Below are positions 43,094 through 52,318 of a stretch of 64,000 nucleotides of DNA, piece after piece. Positions within the stretch are counted from its first letter, which is position 1; each line of letters starts with the position of its first letter. The notes under the pieces are model-generated. The model worked only from the letters and a program-made list of their open reading frames with translations. It made no database searches and had not been told where the DNA came from. Position numbers and translations under genes: made by a program. Source of the stretch: Opitutia bacterium (GTDB lineage Bacteria > Verrucomicrobiota > Verrucomicrobiia > Opitutales > Opitutaceae); contig JACRHT010000011.1 of NCBI GenBank assembly GCA_016217545.1, positions 62,001 through 126,000 of the forward strand. The letters are read 5' to 3'.

Positions 43094-43930
43094 GTGAACG
43101 CTCCCGCGACTTCCGCTCTCGTTGCGACCCTGCCGCCGCGCCTCGTGCGCCTGCGCGACGGACGCGACTACCGGCTGCGCATGCTCGGCGCCGCGGATGC
43201 CGCGCGCGTCGTCGAGATGTTCGCCACCCTCTCGAGCGAGACGATCCGCGCGCGCTACGGCTATCTGATCCACGACATGACGGCGGAGCGTGCCGCGCGT
43301 CTGGTGAGCGTGGACCCGGCACGCGAGGCGCCGCTGGGAATTTTTGAGCAGGGACCCGACGGCCGCGAAGGACGCCTATGGGCGATGGGGCGGCTCGTGC
43401 ACGCACCGGACAATTCCTCGGCCGAATGCGCCTTCCTCGTGCACGACAGCCAGCGACGGCTCGGCATGGCGTCGACGCTGTTGAAATATCTCCGCATCCT
43501 CGGTCGCCGGCGCGGCCTGCCGCGGCTGTTCGCCCAGGTGCGGCGCGAAAACAAGGCGATGCTGAACACGTTCATCCAGAACGGCGCCCGGCTGCATTTC
43601 TCCGCCGACAGCGACGTGGTGGAAATCGACATCCCCCTGCGGCTGCCGAAGATTCTATTCGACAAAGCCGCGCCCGCTCCTTCGATTTCCCGGATGTCCT
43701 CGCCGGAGAAAAAAGGTTTTTCGCTCGTCGCACTCGTGGTCGACCTCGTGCTCGTCGCCGCGTTTTTCACCTTCTTCTACTACGTGCTGCAATCGCACGT
43801 GCCGTCGAACGACCCGACGATGATCCGCTTCTGGTCGACGATGGCCGCCGCGTGCATGAGCGGCGTGTTCTGGCTGGCGTTGCAGATGCTCAAGACGGTG
43901 TTCGCCTTCCAACGCGCCAGTCGCAAGTAA
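43094..43930 (+). CDS. GNAT-family acetyltransferase fused to a membrane tail
   Basis: 278 residues from GTG 43094. The N-terminal GNAT domain (about 15-190, with RDYRLRMLGAADAARVVEMF and the acetyl-CoA loop SQRRLGMASTLLKYL) acetylates an amine substrate, unknown here. Residues ~200-278 add two hydrophobic helices (SLVALVVDLVLVAAFFTFFYYVLQ; MAAACMSGVFWLALQMLKTVF), unusual for GNAT proteins, and would anchor the enzyme at the membrane. It is directly followed by a MntR-like regulator (25 bp). The membrane part could be separate if a MSSPEK start were used, but one continuous frame makes fusion the better reading. Confidence 0.8.
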   Translation: MNAPATSALVATLPPRLVRLRDGRDYRLRMLGAADAARVVEMFATLSSETIRARYGYLIHDMTAERAARLVSVDPAREAPLGIFEQGPDGREGRLWAMGRLVHAPDNSSAECAFLVHDSQRRLGMASTLLKYLRILGRRRGLPRLFAQVRRENKAMLNTFIQNGARLHFSADSDVVEIDIPLRLPKILFDKAAPAPSISRMSSPEKKGFSLVALVVDLVLVAAFFTFFYYVLQSHVPSNDPTMIRFWSTMAAACMSGVFWLALQMLKTVFAFQRASRK

Positions 43931-43955
43931 CGCCGACCGTTCCGGCCCGCCGCCT

Positions 43956-44390
43956 GTGGCCACCTCCGCTTCCCGCCCCCGCACTTCCGTCGCCGCGGAG
44001 GATTACCTCGAAAAAATCGAGCAACTAATCTCGCGCAAGGGTTACGCGCGCGTGGTCGACATCGCCGCAGAACTGAAGATCTCGCAGGCCAGCGTCACCG
44101 CCATGGTGCAGAAGCTCGATGGCGAAGGCTTCGTCAAATACGAGAAATACCGCGGCATGGTCCTGACCAGCACGGGCCTCGAAGTCGCGCGCCGCATCGC
44201 CCATCGCCACCAGCTGCTGACCGAGTTTCTCCGCGCGATCGGCGTCGCTGACGAGCAAGTGATCTACGACGACGTCGAGGGCATGGAGCATCACATCTCG
44301 CCCGAAACCTTCGCGGCAATCGAAGCGCTCACGCGTCACCTCGAGAAGAATCCGAGCGTGATGGCGAAGGCGACGGCAGCGAAGAAATAG
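43956..44390 (+). CDS. mntR: MntR/DtxR-family metal-dependent regulator
   Basis: 144 residues from GTG. The N-terminal wHTH (about 12-75) has VAAEDYLEKIEQLISRKG, VVDIAAELKISQASVTAMVQKL and the wing FVKYEKYRGMVLTSTG. The dimer/metal domain retains GMEHHISPETF with the His-His pair expected for metal binding. The length fits MntR, lacking the SH3 domain of DtxR. MntR represses Mn(II) uptake genes when manganese is present. No Mn transporter is adjacent, so targets are elsewhere. It follows the GNAT gene with 25 bp and may share its promoter. Confidence 0.88.
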   Translation: MATSASRPRTSVAAEDYLEKIEQLISRKGYARVVDIAAELKISQASVTAMVQKLDGEGFVKYEKYRGMVLTSTGLEVARRIAHRHQLLTEFLRAIGVADEQVIYDDVEGMEHHISPETFAAIEALTRHLEKNPSVMAKATAAKK

Positions 44391-44482
44391 CGTCGCCGCG
44401 ATTCACGCAGACGAATCGGATATTCGCCGCGGTCCCGGGCGGCGACAGAAGCACGGCATCAGCCGCGATACCCTCCTCGATT

Positions 44483-44505
44483 GGCGCCGCCGGGACGACG
44501 GCGCC
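44483..44505. repeat. GGCGCC palindromic element, second copy
   Basis: GGCGCCG(C), CGGGAC, (GA)CGGCGCC with 7-bp arms, same length and loop as the element at 27648-27670. It lies between the MntR-like gene and the end of tatC, in a 132-bp intergenic region. Confidence 0.6.
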
Positions 44506-44522
44506 CACAGGCGATCGGTCGG

Positions 44523-45347
44523 TTACCCGCGAATCTTCCGCCGCGAGGTGATGCGTGAGGCCACGAGGATGGCGATCTCGTAGAGCACGATCAGCGGCAG
44601 CGCGAAGAGCGCCTGATTGAACGGATCGGGCGTCGGCGTGATGACGGCCGCGAGGATGAAGATCACCACGATCGCGTGACGCCGGTATTTGCGCAGCGTC
44701 GCGACCTCGATGAGCCCCATGTAGACGGCGAGCACGACGAGCAGCGGGAACTCGAACGCCGCGCCCATGCCCAGCACCATCCACATGAGCAGCGAGTAGT
44801 ATTTGTCCGCCGTCCACATCACGGTGTAGCCGAGCATTTCGTTCAGCTCGAAGGCCACGCGGATGGTGTTCGGCGTGAGAAAATAATACCCAAACGACGC
44901 ACCGCCGAGAAAGAGCGCGAACGCCGAAAGTCCCGTCGGCACGATCACGCGCAGCTCCTTGTCGTTCAGCGCCGGCGAAATGAAACGACCAAGAAAGTAG
45001 ATCCAGAACGGCAGCGACATCACGATGCCGCCGATGAGGCAGATATCGATGATGACCGTGAACACGCCCATCGGGCTGTTCGTCACGAGGTCGGTCTTCA
45101 TCCGCGGGAACTCCGCCTTGATCTGCTCCAGCGGCCAGTTGAGCAGGGTCGACGCGTCGTCGAGCCGGTAGGCGATTACGGTGACGAAGATCGCAAAAAC
45201 GACGGCGCACTTGATCAAGGTGACGCGCAACTCCTCCAAGTGATCGAGAAATCCCATCGGCTTCTCGCGCGGGCTCGGCGCAGGCTCCGCGCCGGCCGTC
45301 AGCTGGCCTTCGTCATCGTAGGGAGAATTGGGCGGCGTATCGCTCAA
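44523..45347 (-). CDS. tatC: Twin-arginine translocase subunit TatC
   Basis: 274 residues, six membrane helices. The signature LDHLEELRVTLIK near residue 34 and the Glu in PFWIYFLGRFISPALNDKE, with FELNEMLGYTVMWTADKYYSL, are diagnostic for TatC, the membrane component that binds twin-arginine signals and docks TatA/B. The Pro/Glu-rich cytoplasmic N-terminal ~30 residues are longer than usual. No tatA or tatB is adjacent, so the complex is dispersed. Start ATG 45347 agrees with the family start after the extension. Confidence 0.95.
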   Translation of the reverse strand: MSDTPPNSPYDDEGQLTAGAEPAPSPREKPMGFLDHLEELRVTLIKCAVVFAIFVTVIAYRLDDASTLLNWPLEQIKAEFPRMKTDLVTNSPMGVFTVIIDICLIGGIVMSLPFWIYFLGRFISPALNDKELRVIVPTGLSAFALFLGGASFGYYFLTPNTIRVAFELNEMLGYTVMWTADKYYSLLMWMVLGMGAAFEFPLLVVLAVYMGLIEVATLRKYRRHAIVVIFILAAVITPTPDPFNQALFALPLIVLYEIAILVASRITSRRKIRG

Positions 45348-45559
45348 GCCGGTTCAACAGAGGGGGTTTTCCGCTGCGGCGCAATCCCGGCTTCGCGGTG
45401 GGCCTTGCCGAAAGCAGCGCACGCGCGGGACTTCGGCGGGACATGGCTGCGAACGGCCCCGACCCGACCTGCGTCCCGGGAGTTTTACCGTATCGGCCGG
45501 ACGGGGCGCTCCTCCGGTGTCCGCGCAAGAAATGACACGTATTTGGCAAGCGTGCGCCG

Positions 45560-45588
45560 TTGACACATTTCGCGCTTATGACTGCGAT
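45560..45588 (+). promoter_or_regulatory. Candidate sigma-70 promoter of the PPDK gene
   Basis: TTGACA at 45560-45565, 17-bp spacer, TGCGAT at 45583-45588; transcription would begin near 45595, leaving a ~40-nt leader. The -35 is perfect, the -10 matches at three of six positions. Confidence 0.45.
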
Positions 45589-45635
45589 AGCTCCCTCTGT
45601 TCAGCCGTCTGTTATCACCCTAAATTTCAACTCAC

Positions 45636-48449
45636 ATGGCCAAGAAAACTCCCGCCAAGAAGGCCGTTAAGAAAACGGCTCCTGCCAAGAAACCCGCCGC
45701 CAAAAAAGCGGCTCCGAAATCCGCGAAGGGCCCGAAGTATGTGTATACTTGGGGTGCCGGCAAAGCCGACGGTGATGGCTCCATGAAGGCCCTCCTCGGC
45801 GGCAAGGGCGCCAATCTCGCCGAGATGACGCGCATCGGCCTGCCGGTTCCTCCGGGATTCACGATCACCACCGAGGTCTGCACTTACTACTACGCGAACA
45901 AGAAGACCTATCCGGCCTCGCTCCAGGCCCAGATGGAAGCCGGCGTCGCCAACATGGAGAAGATCATGGGCACGAAGTTCGGCGCCACCGAAGGCATGCC
46001 GCTCCTCGTCGCCGTCCGCTCCGGCGCCCGCGACTCGATGCCGGGCATGATGGACACGATCCTCAACCTCGGCCTCAACGACCAGACGGTCATCGCGCTC
46101 GAGAAGGCGACCAACAACGCCCGCTTCGCCTGGGACTGCTACCGCCGCTTCATCCAGATGTATGGCGACGTCGTGCTCGGCGTGCAGAAGCGCCCCGACG
46201 AAGACCACGAGCCGTTCGAGACGGTCATCCACAACTTCAAGCACGAGAAATACCACAAGGACATCGTCGACTCCGAGCTCACCGCCGAAGATCAGGCCGA
46301 GCTCGTCAAGCGCTTCAAGGCCCTCGTCCTCGAGCGCACGGGCAAGTCCTTCCCGAACAGCGCCTGGGACCAGCTCCGCGGCGCCGCCGGTGCCGTGTTC
46401 GGCTCCTGGATGAACGACCGCGCGATCGTCTATCGCCGCAAATACAACATCCCCACCGAGTGGGGCACCGCCGTCAACGTGCAGGCCATGGTGTTCGGCA
46501 ACACCGGCGAAAACTCCGGCTCCGGCGTCGCGTTCACCCGCAACCCGGCCAACGGCACCAACGAATTCTACGGCGAGTTCCTGATCAACGCGCAGGGTGA
46601 AGACGTCGTCGCCGGCGTCCGCACGCCCGAGCCCGTTGCCCAGCTCAAGAACCACCTCCCGCAGGCCTACGCCGAGCTCCTCAAGGTCCGCAAGACCCTC
46701 GAGGCGCACTTCAAGGACGTGCAGGACGTCGAGTTCACCATCCAGGACGGCAAGCTGTTCATGCTCCAGACGCGCAACGGCAAGCGCACCGCCGCCGCCG
46801 CGCTGAAGTTCGCCGCCGACATGGTGAAGGAAAAGCTCATCGACTGGCAGACCGCGGTGCTCCGCAACCCGGCCGACCAGCTCGAGCAGCTCCTCGCCCC
46901 GATCTTCGACCTCGCCGAGGTCAAGAAGGCCGCCGTCATCGCCACCGGTCTCCCGGCCGGCCCCGGCGCCGCCACCGGCAAGATCTACTTCAACGCCGAC
47001 CGCGCTGTCGTCGCCGCCGAGAAGGGCGACAAGGTCCTCCTCGTCCGCGTCGAGACCTCGCCGGAAGACCTCCGCGGCATGATCGCCGCCGAAGGCATCC
47101 TCACCGCCCGCGGTGGCGTCTCCTCGCACGCCGCGCTCGTCGCCCGCCAGATGGGCAAGGTCTGCGTTTGCGGCGCTTCCGCCGTCAACATCAACTACGA
47201 CGCCAAGACCGCCACGATCGCCGGCCAGACGTTCGCCGAAGGCGATTACCTCTCCATCGACGGCACCTCCGGCACGGTTTACGCCGGCCAGATCAAGACC
47301 GCCCCGTCGGAAATCATCGCCGGCCTCGTCAACGGTGACGCCGCCGCGATGGCCACGGAGAAGTTCAAGAACTACACCCAGCTCATGAAGTGGTGCGCGC
47401 AGGCCACCAAGCTGTCCGTCCGCACCAACGCCGATACGCCCGAGCAGGCGCGCATCGCCGTCGCGTTCGGCGCGGTCGGCATCGGCCTCACCCGCACCGA
47501 GCACATGTTCTTCGAAGGCGACCGCATCGACGCCATGCGCGAGATGATCCTCGCCGACACCGTCGAAGGCCGCGAGGCCGCCCTCGCCAAGCTGCTCCCG
47601 TATCAGCGCGGCGACTTCTACGGCATCTTCAAAGCGCTGAAGGGCTTCCCCGCCACCATCCGCTTCCTCGACCCGCCGCTGCACGAGTTCCTCCCGAACT
47701 CGAAGGAGCAGCAGGCCGACCTCGCGAAGAAGCTCGGCATCGCGGTCGAGAAGATCGAGCACCGCGTGCACGAACTCCACGAGTTCAACCCGATGCTCGG
47801 CTTCCGCGGCTGCCGCCTCGGCATCAAGTATCCCGAGATCACCGCCATGCAGGCCCGTGCCGTCATCGAGGCCGCCGTGCAGGCCAAGAAGGAAGGCATC
47901 AAGACCAAGCCCGAGATCATGATCCCGCTGGTCGGCTTCAAGAAGGAGCTCGATCTGCAGGTCGCGATCGTCCACGAGGTCGCCGCCAAGGTGTTCGCCG
48001 AGCAGAAGACGAAGGTCGACTACTCCGTCGGCACCATGATCGAAGTCCCCCGCGGCGCCCTCACCGCCGACGAGATCGCGCAGACCGCCGAGTTCTTCAG
48101 CTTCGGCACCAACGACCTCACGCAGACCTGCCTCGGCATGTCGCGCGACGACTCCGGCTCGTTCCTCGGCGCCTACCAGGAAGCCGAAATCTTCAAGAAG
48201 AACCCGTTCGCGTCCGTCGACCAGAACGGCACGGGCCAGCTCATGAAGATCGCGATCGAGAAGGGCTCCAAGACCCGCCCCGGCATCAAGCTCGGCATCT
48301 GCGGCGAACACGGTGGCGATCCGGACTCGGTGAAGTTCTGCCACAAGATCGGCCTCACCTACGTCTCGTGCTCGCCCTATCGCGTGCCCGTCGCCCGCCT
48401 CGCCGCCGCCCAGGCCGCGATCGCGGACCTCAAGGCCGCGAAGAAGTAA
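45636..48449 (+). CDS. ppdK: Pyruvate, phosphate dikinase with basic N-terminal tail
   Basis: 937 residues. After a 31-residue Lys/Ala/Pro-rich tail the standard PPDK domains follow: ATP-grasp ([20 protein letters not shown]), the phosphohistidine domain with His498 in [15 protein letters not shown], and the TIM-barrel PEP site with Cys889 in [11 protein letters not shown]. It interconverts ATP, pyruvate and phosphate with PEP, AMP and PPi and is common in Verrucomicrobia as a reversible glycolytic or gluconeogenic step. A promoter at 45560 and a terminator at 48495 frame a single-gene unit. The tail ([18 protein letters not shown]) resembles histone H1-like DNA-binding tails and is not usual in PPDK. 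Confidence 0.95.
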   Translation: MAKKTPAKKAVKKTAPAKKPAAKKAAPKSAKGPKYVYTWGAGKADGDGSMKALLGGKGANLAEMTRIGLPVPPGFTITTEVCTYYYANKKTYPASLQAQMEAGVANMEKIMGTKFGATEGMPLLVAVRSGARDSMPGMMDTILNLGLNDQTVIALEKATNNARFAWDCYRRFIQMYGDVVLGVQKRPDEDHEPFETVIHNFKHEKYHKDIVDSELTAEDQAELVKRFKALVLERTGKSFPNSAWDQLRGAAGAVFGSWMNDRAIVYRRKYNIPTEWGTAVNVQAMVFGNTGENSGSGVAFTRNPANGTNEFYGEFLINAQGEDVVAGVRTPEPVAQLKNHLPQAYAELLKVRKTLEAHFKDVQDVEFTIQDGKLFMLQTRNGKRTAAAALKFAADMVKEKLIDWQTAVLRNPADQLEQLLAPIFDLAEVKKAAVIATGLPAGPGAATGKIYFNADRAVVAAEKGDKVLLVRVETSPEDLRGMIAAEGILTARGGVSSHAALVARQMGKVCVCGASAVNINYDAKTATIAGQTFAEGDYLSIDGTSGTVYAGQIKTAPSEIIAGLVNGDAAAMATEKFKNYTQLMKWCAQATKLSVRTNADTPEQARIAVAFGAVGIGLTRTEHMFFEGDRIDAMREMILADTVEGREAALAKLLPYQRGDFYGIFKALKGFPATIRFLDPPLHEFLPNSKEQQADLAKKLGIAVEKIEHRVHELHEFNPMLGFRGCRLGIKYPEITAMQARAVIEAAVQAKKEGIKTKPEIMIPLVGFKKELDLQVAIVHEVAAKVFAEQKTKVDYSVGTMIEVPRGALTADEIAQTAEFFSFGTNDLTQTCLGMSRDDSGSFLGAYQEAEIFKKNPFASVDQNGTGQLMKIAIEKGSKTRPGIKLGICGEHGGDPDSVKFCHKIGLTYVSCSPYRVPVARLAAAQAAIADLKAAKK

Positions 48450-48456
48450 GCCTTCG

Positions 48457-48482
48457 GTAGGGGCGGTTGCCCTCAACCGCCC
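48457..48482. repeat. GTAG-type REP element
   Basis: GTAG plus stem GGGCGGTTG / CAACCGCCC with a CCCT loop, 7 bp after the PPDK stop. Identical to the left unit of the REPIN-like pair at 17431. Confidence 0.75.
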
Positions 48483-48494
48483 TCTCACTCTCGA

Positions 48495-48525
48495 GCCCCG
48501 GCCTCACCGCCGGGGCTTTTCTTTT
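48495..48525 (+). terminator. Rho-independent terminator of the PPDK gene
   Basis: GCCCCGGC, loop CTCACC-like, GCCGGGGC followed by TTTTCTTTT. It follows the REP element, so the transcript carries both hairpins. Confidence 0.85.
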
Positions 48526-48715
48526 CGCGCTCCTTCCGACCGCAGCCTCGGCGAAGGCTGCTCGCTGCGCGGCCGGCCACGACCGAGTCGTGCGCGACAG
48601 TTTGCCAACAACAGTCAGCCATCTGCCCTCCGGGAGCTGGCCCTGCGCGCGGCGTTTTCTCGTTGAGAAAAGGGGTGACGCTCGTGCCTGCGCTGAGCGT
48701 TCGCGCCTTCCTCCC

Positions 48716-49516
48716 ATGCTCCGCTTTCGCCAACTCGACATCCTTCTTCACCGCGCCGCATTCCTTCTCGCGGGTCTTCTCGTGCTGCCGCCTCTCGCCT
48801 TCGCGCAGACGGTGCTGCTGCTCTCCACGGGAGATTCGGCGCTCGATCTCCAGACGCGCAACGTCCTCCAAGGCGCCGGCTACTCCGTGACCGTCGGCAA
48901 CGCCTACACCTCGCTCGCGCCCGCGGAACTCATCGGCATCAACGTCGTCCTGTTGCTGCCGAACCACAACTGGAACACCGGCGACATGCCGCTCGCGTCC
49001 CAAGCCGCCCTCGTCTCCTTCGTCCAAAACGGCGGCGGCCTCGTCACCAGCGAATGGACCGACTGGAAAGTCAGCCAAGGCGACTTCGCCACGCTCTCCC
49101 CCATCCTCCCGGCCACCTCAGCCAGCCAATACAGAAACATCTCCGGGCTCTTCTACGTGCAGGCGACCGCCGACAGCGCGCTGAACGCCGGCCTCGGCAA
49201 CCACTTCGTGTTCTCCACCGACAACTACAGCGGCGTGGAATCGAAGCTCACCGCCAAAGCCGGCGCGACCGTCTTCTACACCACCCTCGGTGGCGCGGGT
49301 GGCGCCGGCGTCGTCGGCTGGGCCAACGGCTCCGGCCGCGTCATGCAGTTTTCGACCACCGCGGGTCCGAACGAATTGGCCAATGCCGACTACGCACGCC
49401 TGTTCGTCAACTCCGTCGCGTGGACCGCGCAGGGCGTGCCCGAGCCATCCACCTGCGCCTGCCTCGTGCTCGGCCTCGCGTTCGTCGGCTGGCGCGTCAC
49501 ACGCCGCCGCGCTTGA
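48716..49516 (+). CDS. PEP-CTERM secreted protein, ThuA-like domain
   Basis: 266 residues. Signal peptide ~1-31 (LLAGLLVLPPLAFAQ). The core looks like a glutamine-amidotransferase/ThuA fold: VLLLSTGDSALDLQTRNVLQ, LIGINVVLLLPNHNW, ALVSFVQNGGGLVTSEW. The chain ends in VPEPSTCACLVLGLAFVGWR and RRRA, a canonical PEP-CTERM sorting signal: PEP motif, hydrophobic helix, Arg-rich tail. It should be processed by an exosortase and delivered to the cell surface or exopolymer. No exosortase is in the window. A TTTTCTC/GAGAAAA inverted repeat (48655-48671) sits upstream and may be a control site. ATG 48716 gives the correct signal peptide. Confidence 0.88.
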   Translation: MLRFRQLDILLHRAAFLLAGLLVLPPLAFAQTVLLLSTGDSALDLQTRNVLQGAGYSVTVGNAYTSLAPAELIGINVVLLLPNHNWNTGDMPLASQAALVSFVQNGGGLVTSEWTDWKVSQGDFATLSPILPATSASQYRNISGLFYVQATADSALNAGLGNHFVFSTDNYSGVESKLTAKAGATVFYTTLGGAGGAGVVGWANGSGRVMQFSTTAGPNELANADYARLFVNSVAWTAQGVPEPSTCACLVLGLAFVGWRVTRRRA

Positions 49517-49606
49517 GCGATGTGTCCGTCGATTAGTGCGCCGTCACGGGACAGCGCTTTTCTTTTTGCGCGAAACGCCGGGCATGGATTCCCTCCGGGT
49601 TTCCCC

Positions 49607-50593
49607 ATGAAACTACGCCCATTCCTCGCCGCGCTCGCGCTCGGTGGATTCTTCCTCTCCTCGATCCATGCGCAAGACGCGGCGCCCGCCGCCGCACCTG
49701 CCGTAGCACCTGCCTCGTCCGTCCAAGCCGATCTCCAAGCCCTGGTCGGCAAGATCGGCGAAAAACTCCGCGCCGGCCAGCGCACACCCGAAGCGCTCAA
49801 GGCCGAGATCGCCGAGTTCGACGCGCTCCTCGCCAAATACCCGGCCAAGGACGACGCCAGCGCGAACATCGTGATGATGAAGGCCTCGCTCTTCGCCCAG
49901 GTCTTCGGCGACGAGGAAACCGCCAAGAAACTCTTCGCCAGCCTGAAGTCCGATTTCCCTGGCACGCAGGCCGCGGCCGCCGCCGACCGCATGCTCTTCG
50001 CGCTGTCCGACGAGGGCAAAAAGCAGGCCGCCGCCGAAGAGGCCGCCGAAGAAGCAAAGATCTCCGCCCTCGTCGGCCAACCCGCGCCCGAGATCAATTT
50101 CACGTGGTCGTCGAAGGGCGACCTCAAGAAACTCTCCGACCTCAAGGGTCAGGTCGTCGTCCTCGACTTCTGGGCGACGTGGTGCGGTCCGTGCATCCGC
50201 TCCTTCCCGAAGGTTCGCGCGGAAGTCGCGCACTTCAAGGATTCGCCCGTGAAGTTCCTCGGCGTCACCAGCCTCCAAGGCCGCGTCAATGGCATCGAGC
50301 CCAAGCCGATCAACACGCGGGGCGATCCGCAGAAGGAATACGACCTCATGCCCCAGTTCATGAAGCTCAAGGAAATGACTTGGGACGTCGCCTTCAGCGA
50401 AGCCAACGTCTTCAACCCCGACTACGCGATCCGCGGCATCCCCTACGTCGCCATCATCGACCCGAAGGGCGTCGTCCGCCACGCCGGGCTTAACCCGCTC
50501 GATCCCGAGGCCGACATCGAGGGCAAGGTCACGGCGCTCCTCCAGGAATTCAATCTCCCGGTGCCCGCCGCCCAACCGGAAAAATCCGAATAA
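49607..50593 (+). CDS. TlpA-like thioredoxin (thiol-disulfide oxidoreductase)
   Basis: 328 residues. Signal peptide ~1-22 (FLAALALGGFFLSSIHAQ). A long helical, Ala-rich N-terminal domain (about 30-160) precedes a thioredoxin/AhpC-TSA domain: FWATWCGPCIRSFP with redox Cys193 and Cys196, and the cis-Pro loop GIPYVAIIDPKG. It is a periplasmic reductant or oxidoreductase, e.g. for cytochrome maturation or disulfide repair. A strong terminator follows at 50618. The extra N-terminal domain is unusual in length and may mediate partner binding. Start ATG 49607 gives the signal peptide. Confidence 0.92.
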   Translation: MKLRPFLAALALGGFFLSSIHAQDAAPAAAPAVAPASSVQADLQALVGKIGEKLRAGQRTPEALKAEIAEFDALLAKYPAKDDASANIVMMKASLFAQVFGDEETAKKLFASLKSDFPGTQAAAAADRMLFALSDEGKKQAAAEEAAEEAKISALVGQPAPEINFTWSSKGDLKKLSDLKGQVVVLDFWATWCGPCIRSFPKVRAEVAHFKDSPVKFLGVTSLQGRVNGIEPKPINTRGDPQKEYDLMPQFMKLKEMTWDVAFSEANVFNPDYAIRGIPYVAIIDPKGVVRHAGLNPLDPEADIEGKVTALLQEFNLPVPAAQPEKSE

Positions 50594-50617
50594 CGATCTC
50601 CGCACCGTCCCCTCACC

Positions 50618-50648
50618 GCCCCGGCCATCGCGCCGGGGCTTTTTGTTT
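50618..50648 (+). terminator. Rho-independent terminator after the TlpA-like gene
   Basis: GCCCCGGC, 6-nt loop CATCGC, GCCGGGGC, then TTTTTGTTT. The stem is the same as in the terminator at 48495. Confidence 0.88.
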
Positions 50649-50729
50649 CTCCCCGGAGCCGATTCCCCTCAAGCGAGCCGCCCCACGCGCCGATTCCACC
50701 TAGGAATCGTTTTCCCCCAAGTCTTTCGC

Positions 50730-51236
50730 ATGGCCGCTGCGCAGCAAATCACCGACGCCCTCATCCAAGATTCGATCGCGAACGCCATGCAGAACGTCTG
50801 CCGCACGTTGCTGCGCCATGACGCGCGCCTGGTCGACCGCATCGCCGCGACCACCTACGAGACCGACCCGATCAAGTTCCAACTCATCGGCAATGTCGGC
50901 TTCGGCGGCGACGCCAACGGCGTCACCTACCTCTGCATGAGCGACGACTTCGCGCTCTTCGCCGTCAGCACGATCCTCGGCATGAGTCGCGCCGAAGTGG
51001 AATTTCACGGCCCCGACGTCCTCAAGGACGCCATCGGCGAGTTTACGAACATGACCGTCGGCGGCTTCAAGAACGCCATCGCCGACGTCGGATTCCCCTG
51101 CAAGCTGACGCTCCCCACGATCGTCCGCGGCAACAATCTCAGCGTCGCGGCCCTGCGGGGCACCGCGCGCCACGTCTTCCGTTTCAGCTGCGCGTCGCAC
51201 GTCGTCGTTGCAGACATCCAGATGAAGACCGAGTGA
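50730..51236 (+). CDS. cheX: CheX-like chemotaxis phosphatase
   Basis: 168 residues. The CheX/CheC motif E-x2-N (GEFTNMTVGGFKN, near residue 107) and the downstream conserved Pro (LPTI) are present; the fold also shows VGFGGDANGVTYLCMSDDFA. CheX dephosphorylates CheY-P to terminate a chemotaxis signal. No other che genes are near, so it may serve a distant receptor array or a different response regulator. ATG 50730 (MAAAQQITDALIQDSIANA) was preferred. There is a leader after the preceding terminator. Confidence 0.85.
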   Translation: MAAAQQITDALIQDSIANAMQNVCRTLLRHDARLVDRIAATTYETDPIKFQLIGNVGFGGDANGVTYLCMSDDFALFAVSTILGMSRAEVEFHGPDVLKDAIGEFTNMTVGGFKNAIADVGFPCKLTLPTIVRGNNLSVAALRGTARHVFRFSCASHVVVADIQMKTE

Positions 51237-51306
51237 GCCGCGCCGCACGGTTGACCGCGCGAAGCGCCTCCTCCTCACGGGCCGAGCTCGCCCGCGCGTC
51301 GTCTTT

Positions 51307-52257
51307 TCAGACTGTGCGCTGCGCCATCCACCACGCCCGCGCCTCCGCCATGCCCTCGGCGTAGCTGCGCACGGGCGTGTAGCCGAGCTCGCGCCGAATG
51401 CGCTCCGCCGGACAGTGCGCGATGAACCGATCCGCACGCGTCACCTTTTCGAACGGAATCACCGGCGCCGGCAACGCATCGGGGAACCACGCGCGCATCT
51501 CGCCGATGAAATCGCGCCACGCCACCTCCTCGTCGACGACGTTGTAGGCGCGGCCGAGCGCCACGGGATTGCCGAGCGCGAGTGCGGCCGCCCGCACGAC
51601 GTTCGCTACATGTGTCATCGGCATCAGGTCGGAGCCATCGCCGCGCATCGGCACCTGTCCCGCACGCACCTTCACCGGCACTTTCATCACCCACACCGAA
51701 GTCGGATGCACGCCGAGCACCGCGCCGAGCCGCAGGATCGTCGCCGGCAATCCGCGCTCCATTTCCGCGCGCAACGCCCGCTCGGCCTCCGCCTTCCCCA
51801 GCCCGTAATGCGGCGACGCCGCCGGCGAGTGCGCGTAGGTGCGTCCGAGTTCGCGCAACGGCGCCTCCTCATCGAACTCGTCGCGCTCCGCCTGAAAATC
51901 GTAAACCGAGAGCGTCGAAATGTGCAGGAACTGCCGGCAACCCGCCGCGCGCGCCGCCCCCGCCAGCGTCGCGGTGCCGCCAGCGTTCACCGCGAGAGCG
52001 TCCGACAAATCCTTGCCGACCGTAGCCGCCGCATGCACGACGAACGTCTGCCCCGCACACACGCACGCCGCCGTCGCGGCGTCGGTGAACTCGCCCTCGA
52101 CCTGCGTGACGTTCACCGCCTCGAGGCCGCGGTGCGGACCGGCTTTGCGCACGATCGCCGTCACCTTCGCGCCTTGCGCCGCCAGCCAGGCGGCGATCGA
52201 GCCGCCGACAAATCCGCTTCCACCTGTCACCAACACCGGCACGTCGCGTAGATTCAT
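51307..52257 (-). CDS. NAD(P)-dependent epimerase / 3-beta-HSD-like dehydrogenase
   Basis: 316 residues. Extended short-chain dehydrogenase: nucleotide motif TGGSGFVGGSIAAWL, then VVHAAATVGKD, active-site Ser in ISTLSVYDF and Tyr/Lys in HYGLGKAEAE. The family includes NAD-dependent epimerases and 3-beta-hydroxysteroid dehydrogenase-like enzymes acting on sugars or sterol-like substrates; the C-terminus (PVRSYAEGMAEARAWW) is typical. Substrate unknown. Start ATG 52257 (MNLRDVPVLVTGG). It is 61 bp downstream of the ABC-F stop, same direction. Confidence 0.88.
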   Translation of the reverse strand: MNLRDVPVLVTGGSGFVGGSIAAWLAAQGAKVTAIVRKAGPHRGLEAVNVTQVEGEFTDAATAACVCAGQTFVVHAAATVGKDLSDALAVNAGGTATLAGAARAAGCRQFLHISTLSVYDFQAERDEFDEEAPLRELGRTYAHSPAASPHYGLGKAEAERALRAEMERGLPATILRLGAVLGVHPTSVWVMKVPVKVRAGQVPMRGDGSDLMPMTHVANVVRAAALALGNPVALGRAYNVVDEEVAWRDFIGEMRAWFPDALPAPVIPFEKVTRADRFIAHCPAERIRRELGYTPVRSYAEGMAEARAWWMAQRTV

Positions 52258-52318
52258 CGCGCGAGCTTCCACGCCGCGCCGCCGCGCGCAAGTTCGACCG
52301 CGGCGCGGCCCCGGCGCG

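Noticed and set aside
45348-45635. Short open frames between tatC and ppdK
   Set aside because: They overlap a good promoter candidate and have no start context or recognisable sequence; the region is treated as regulatory.
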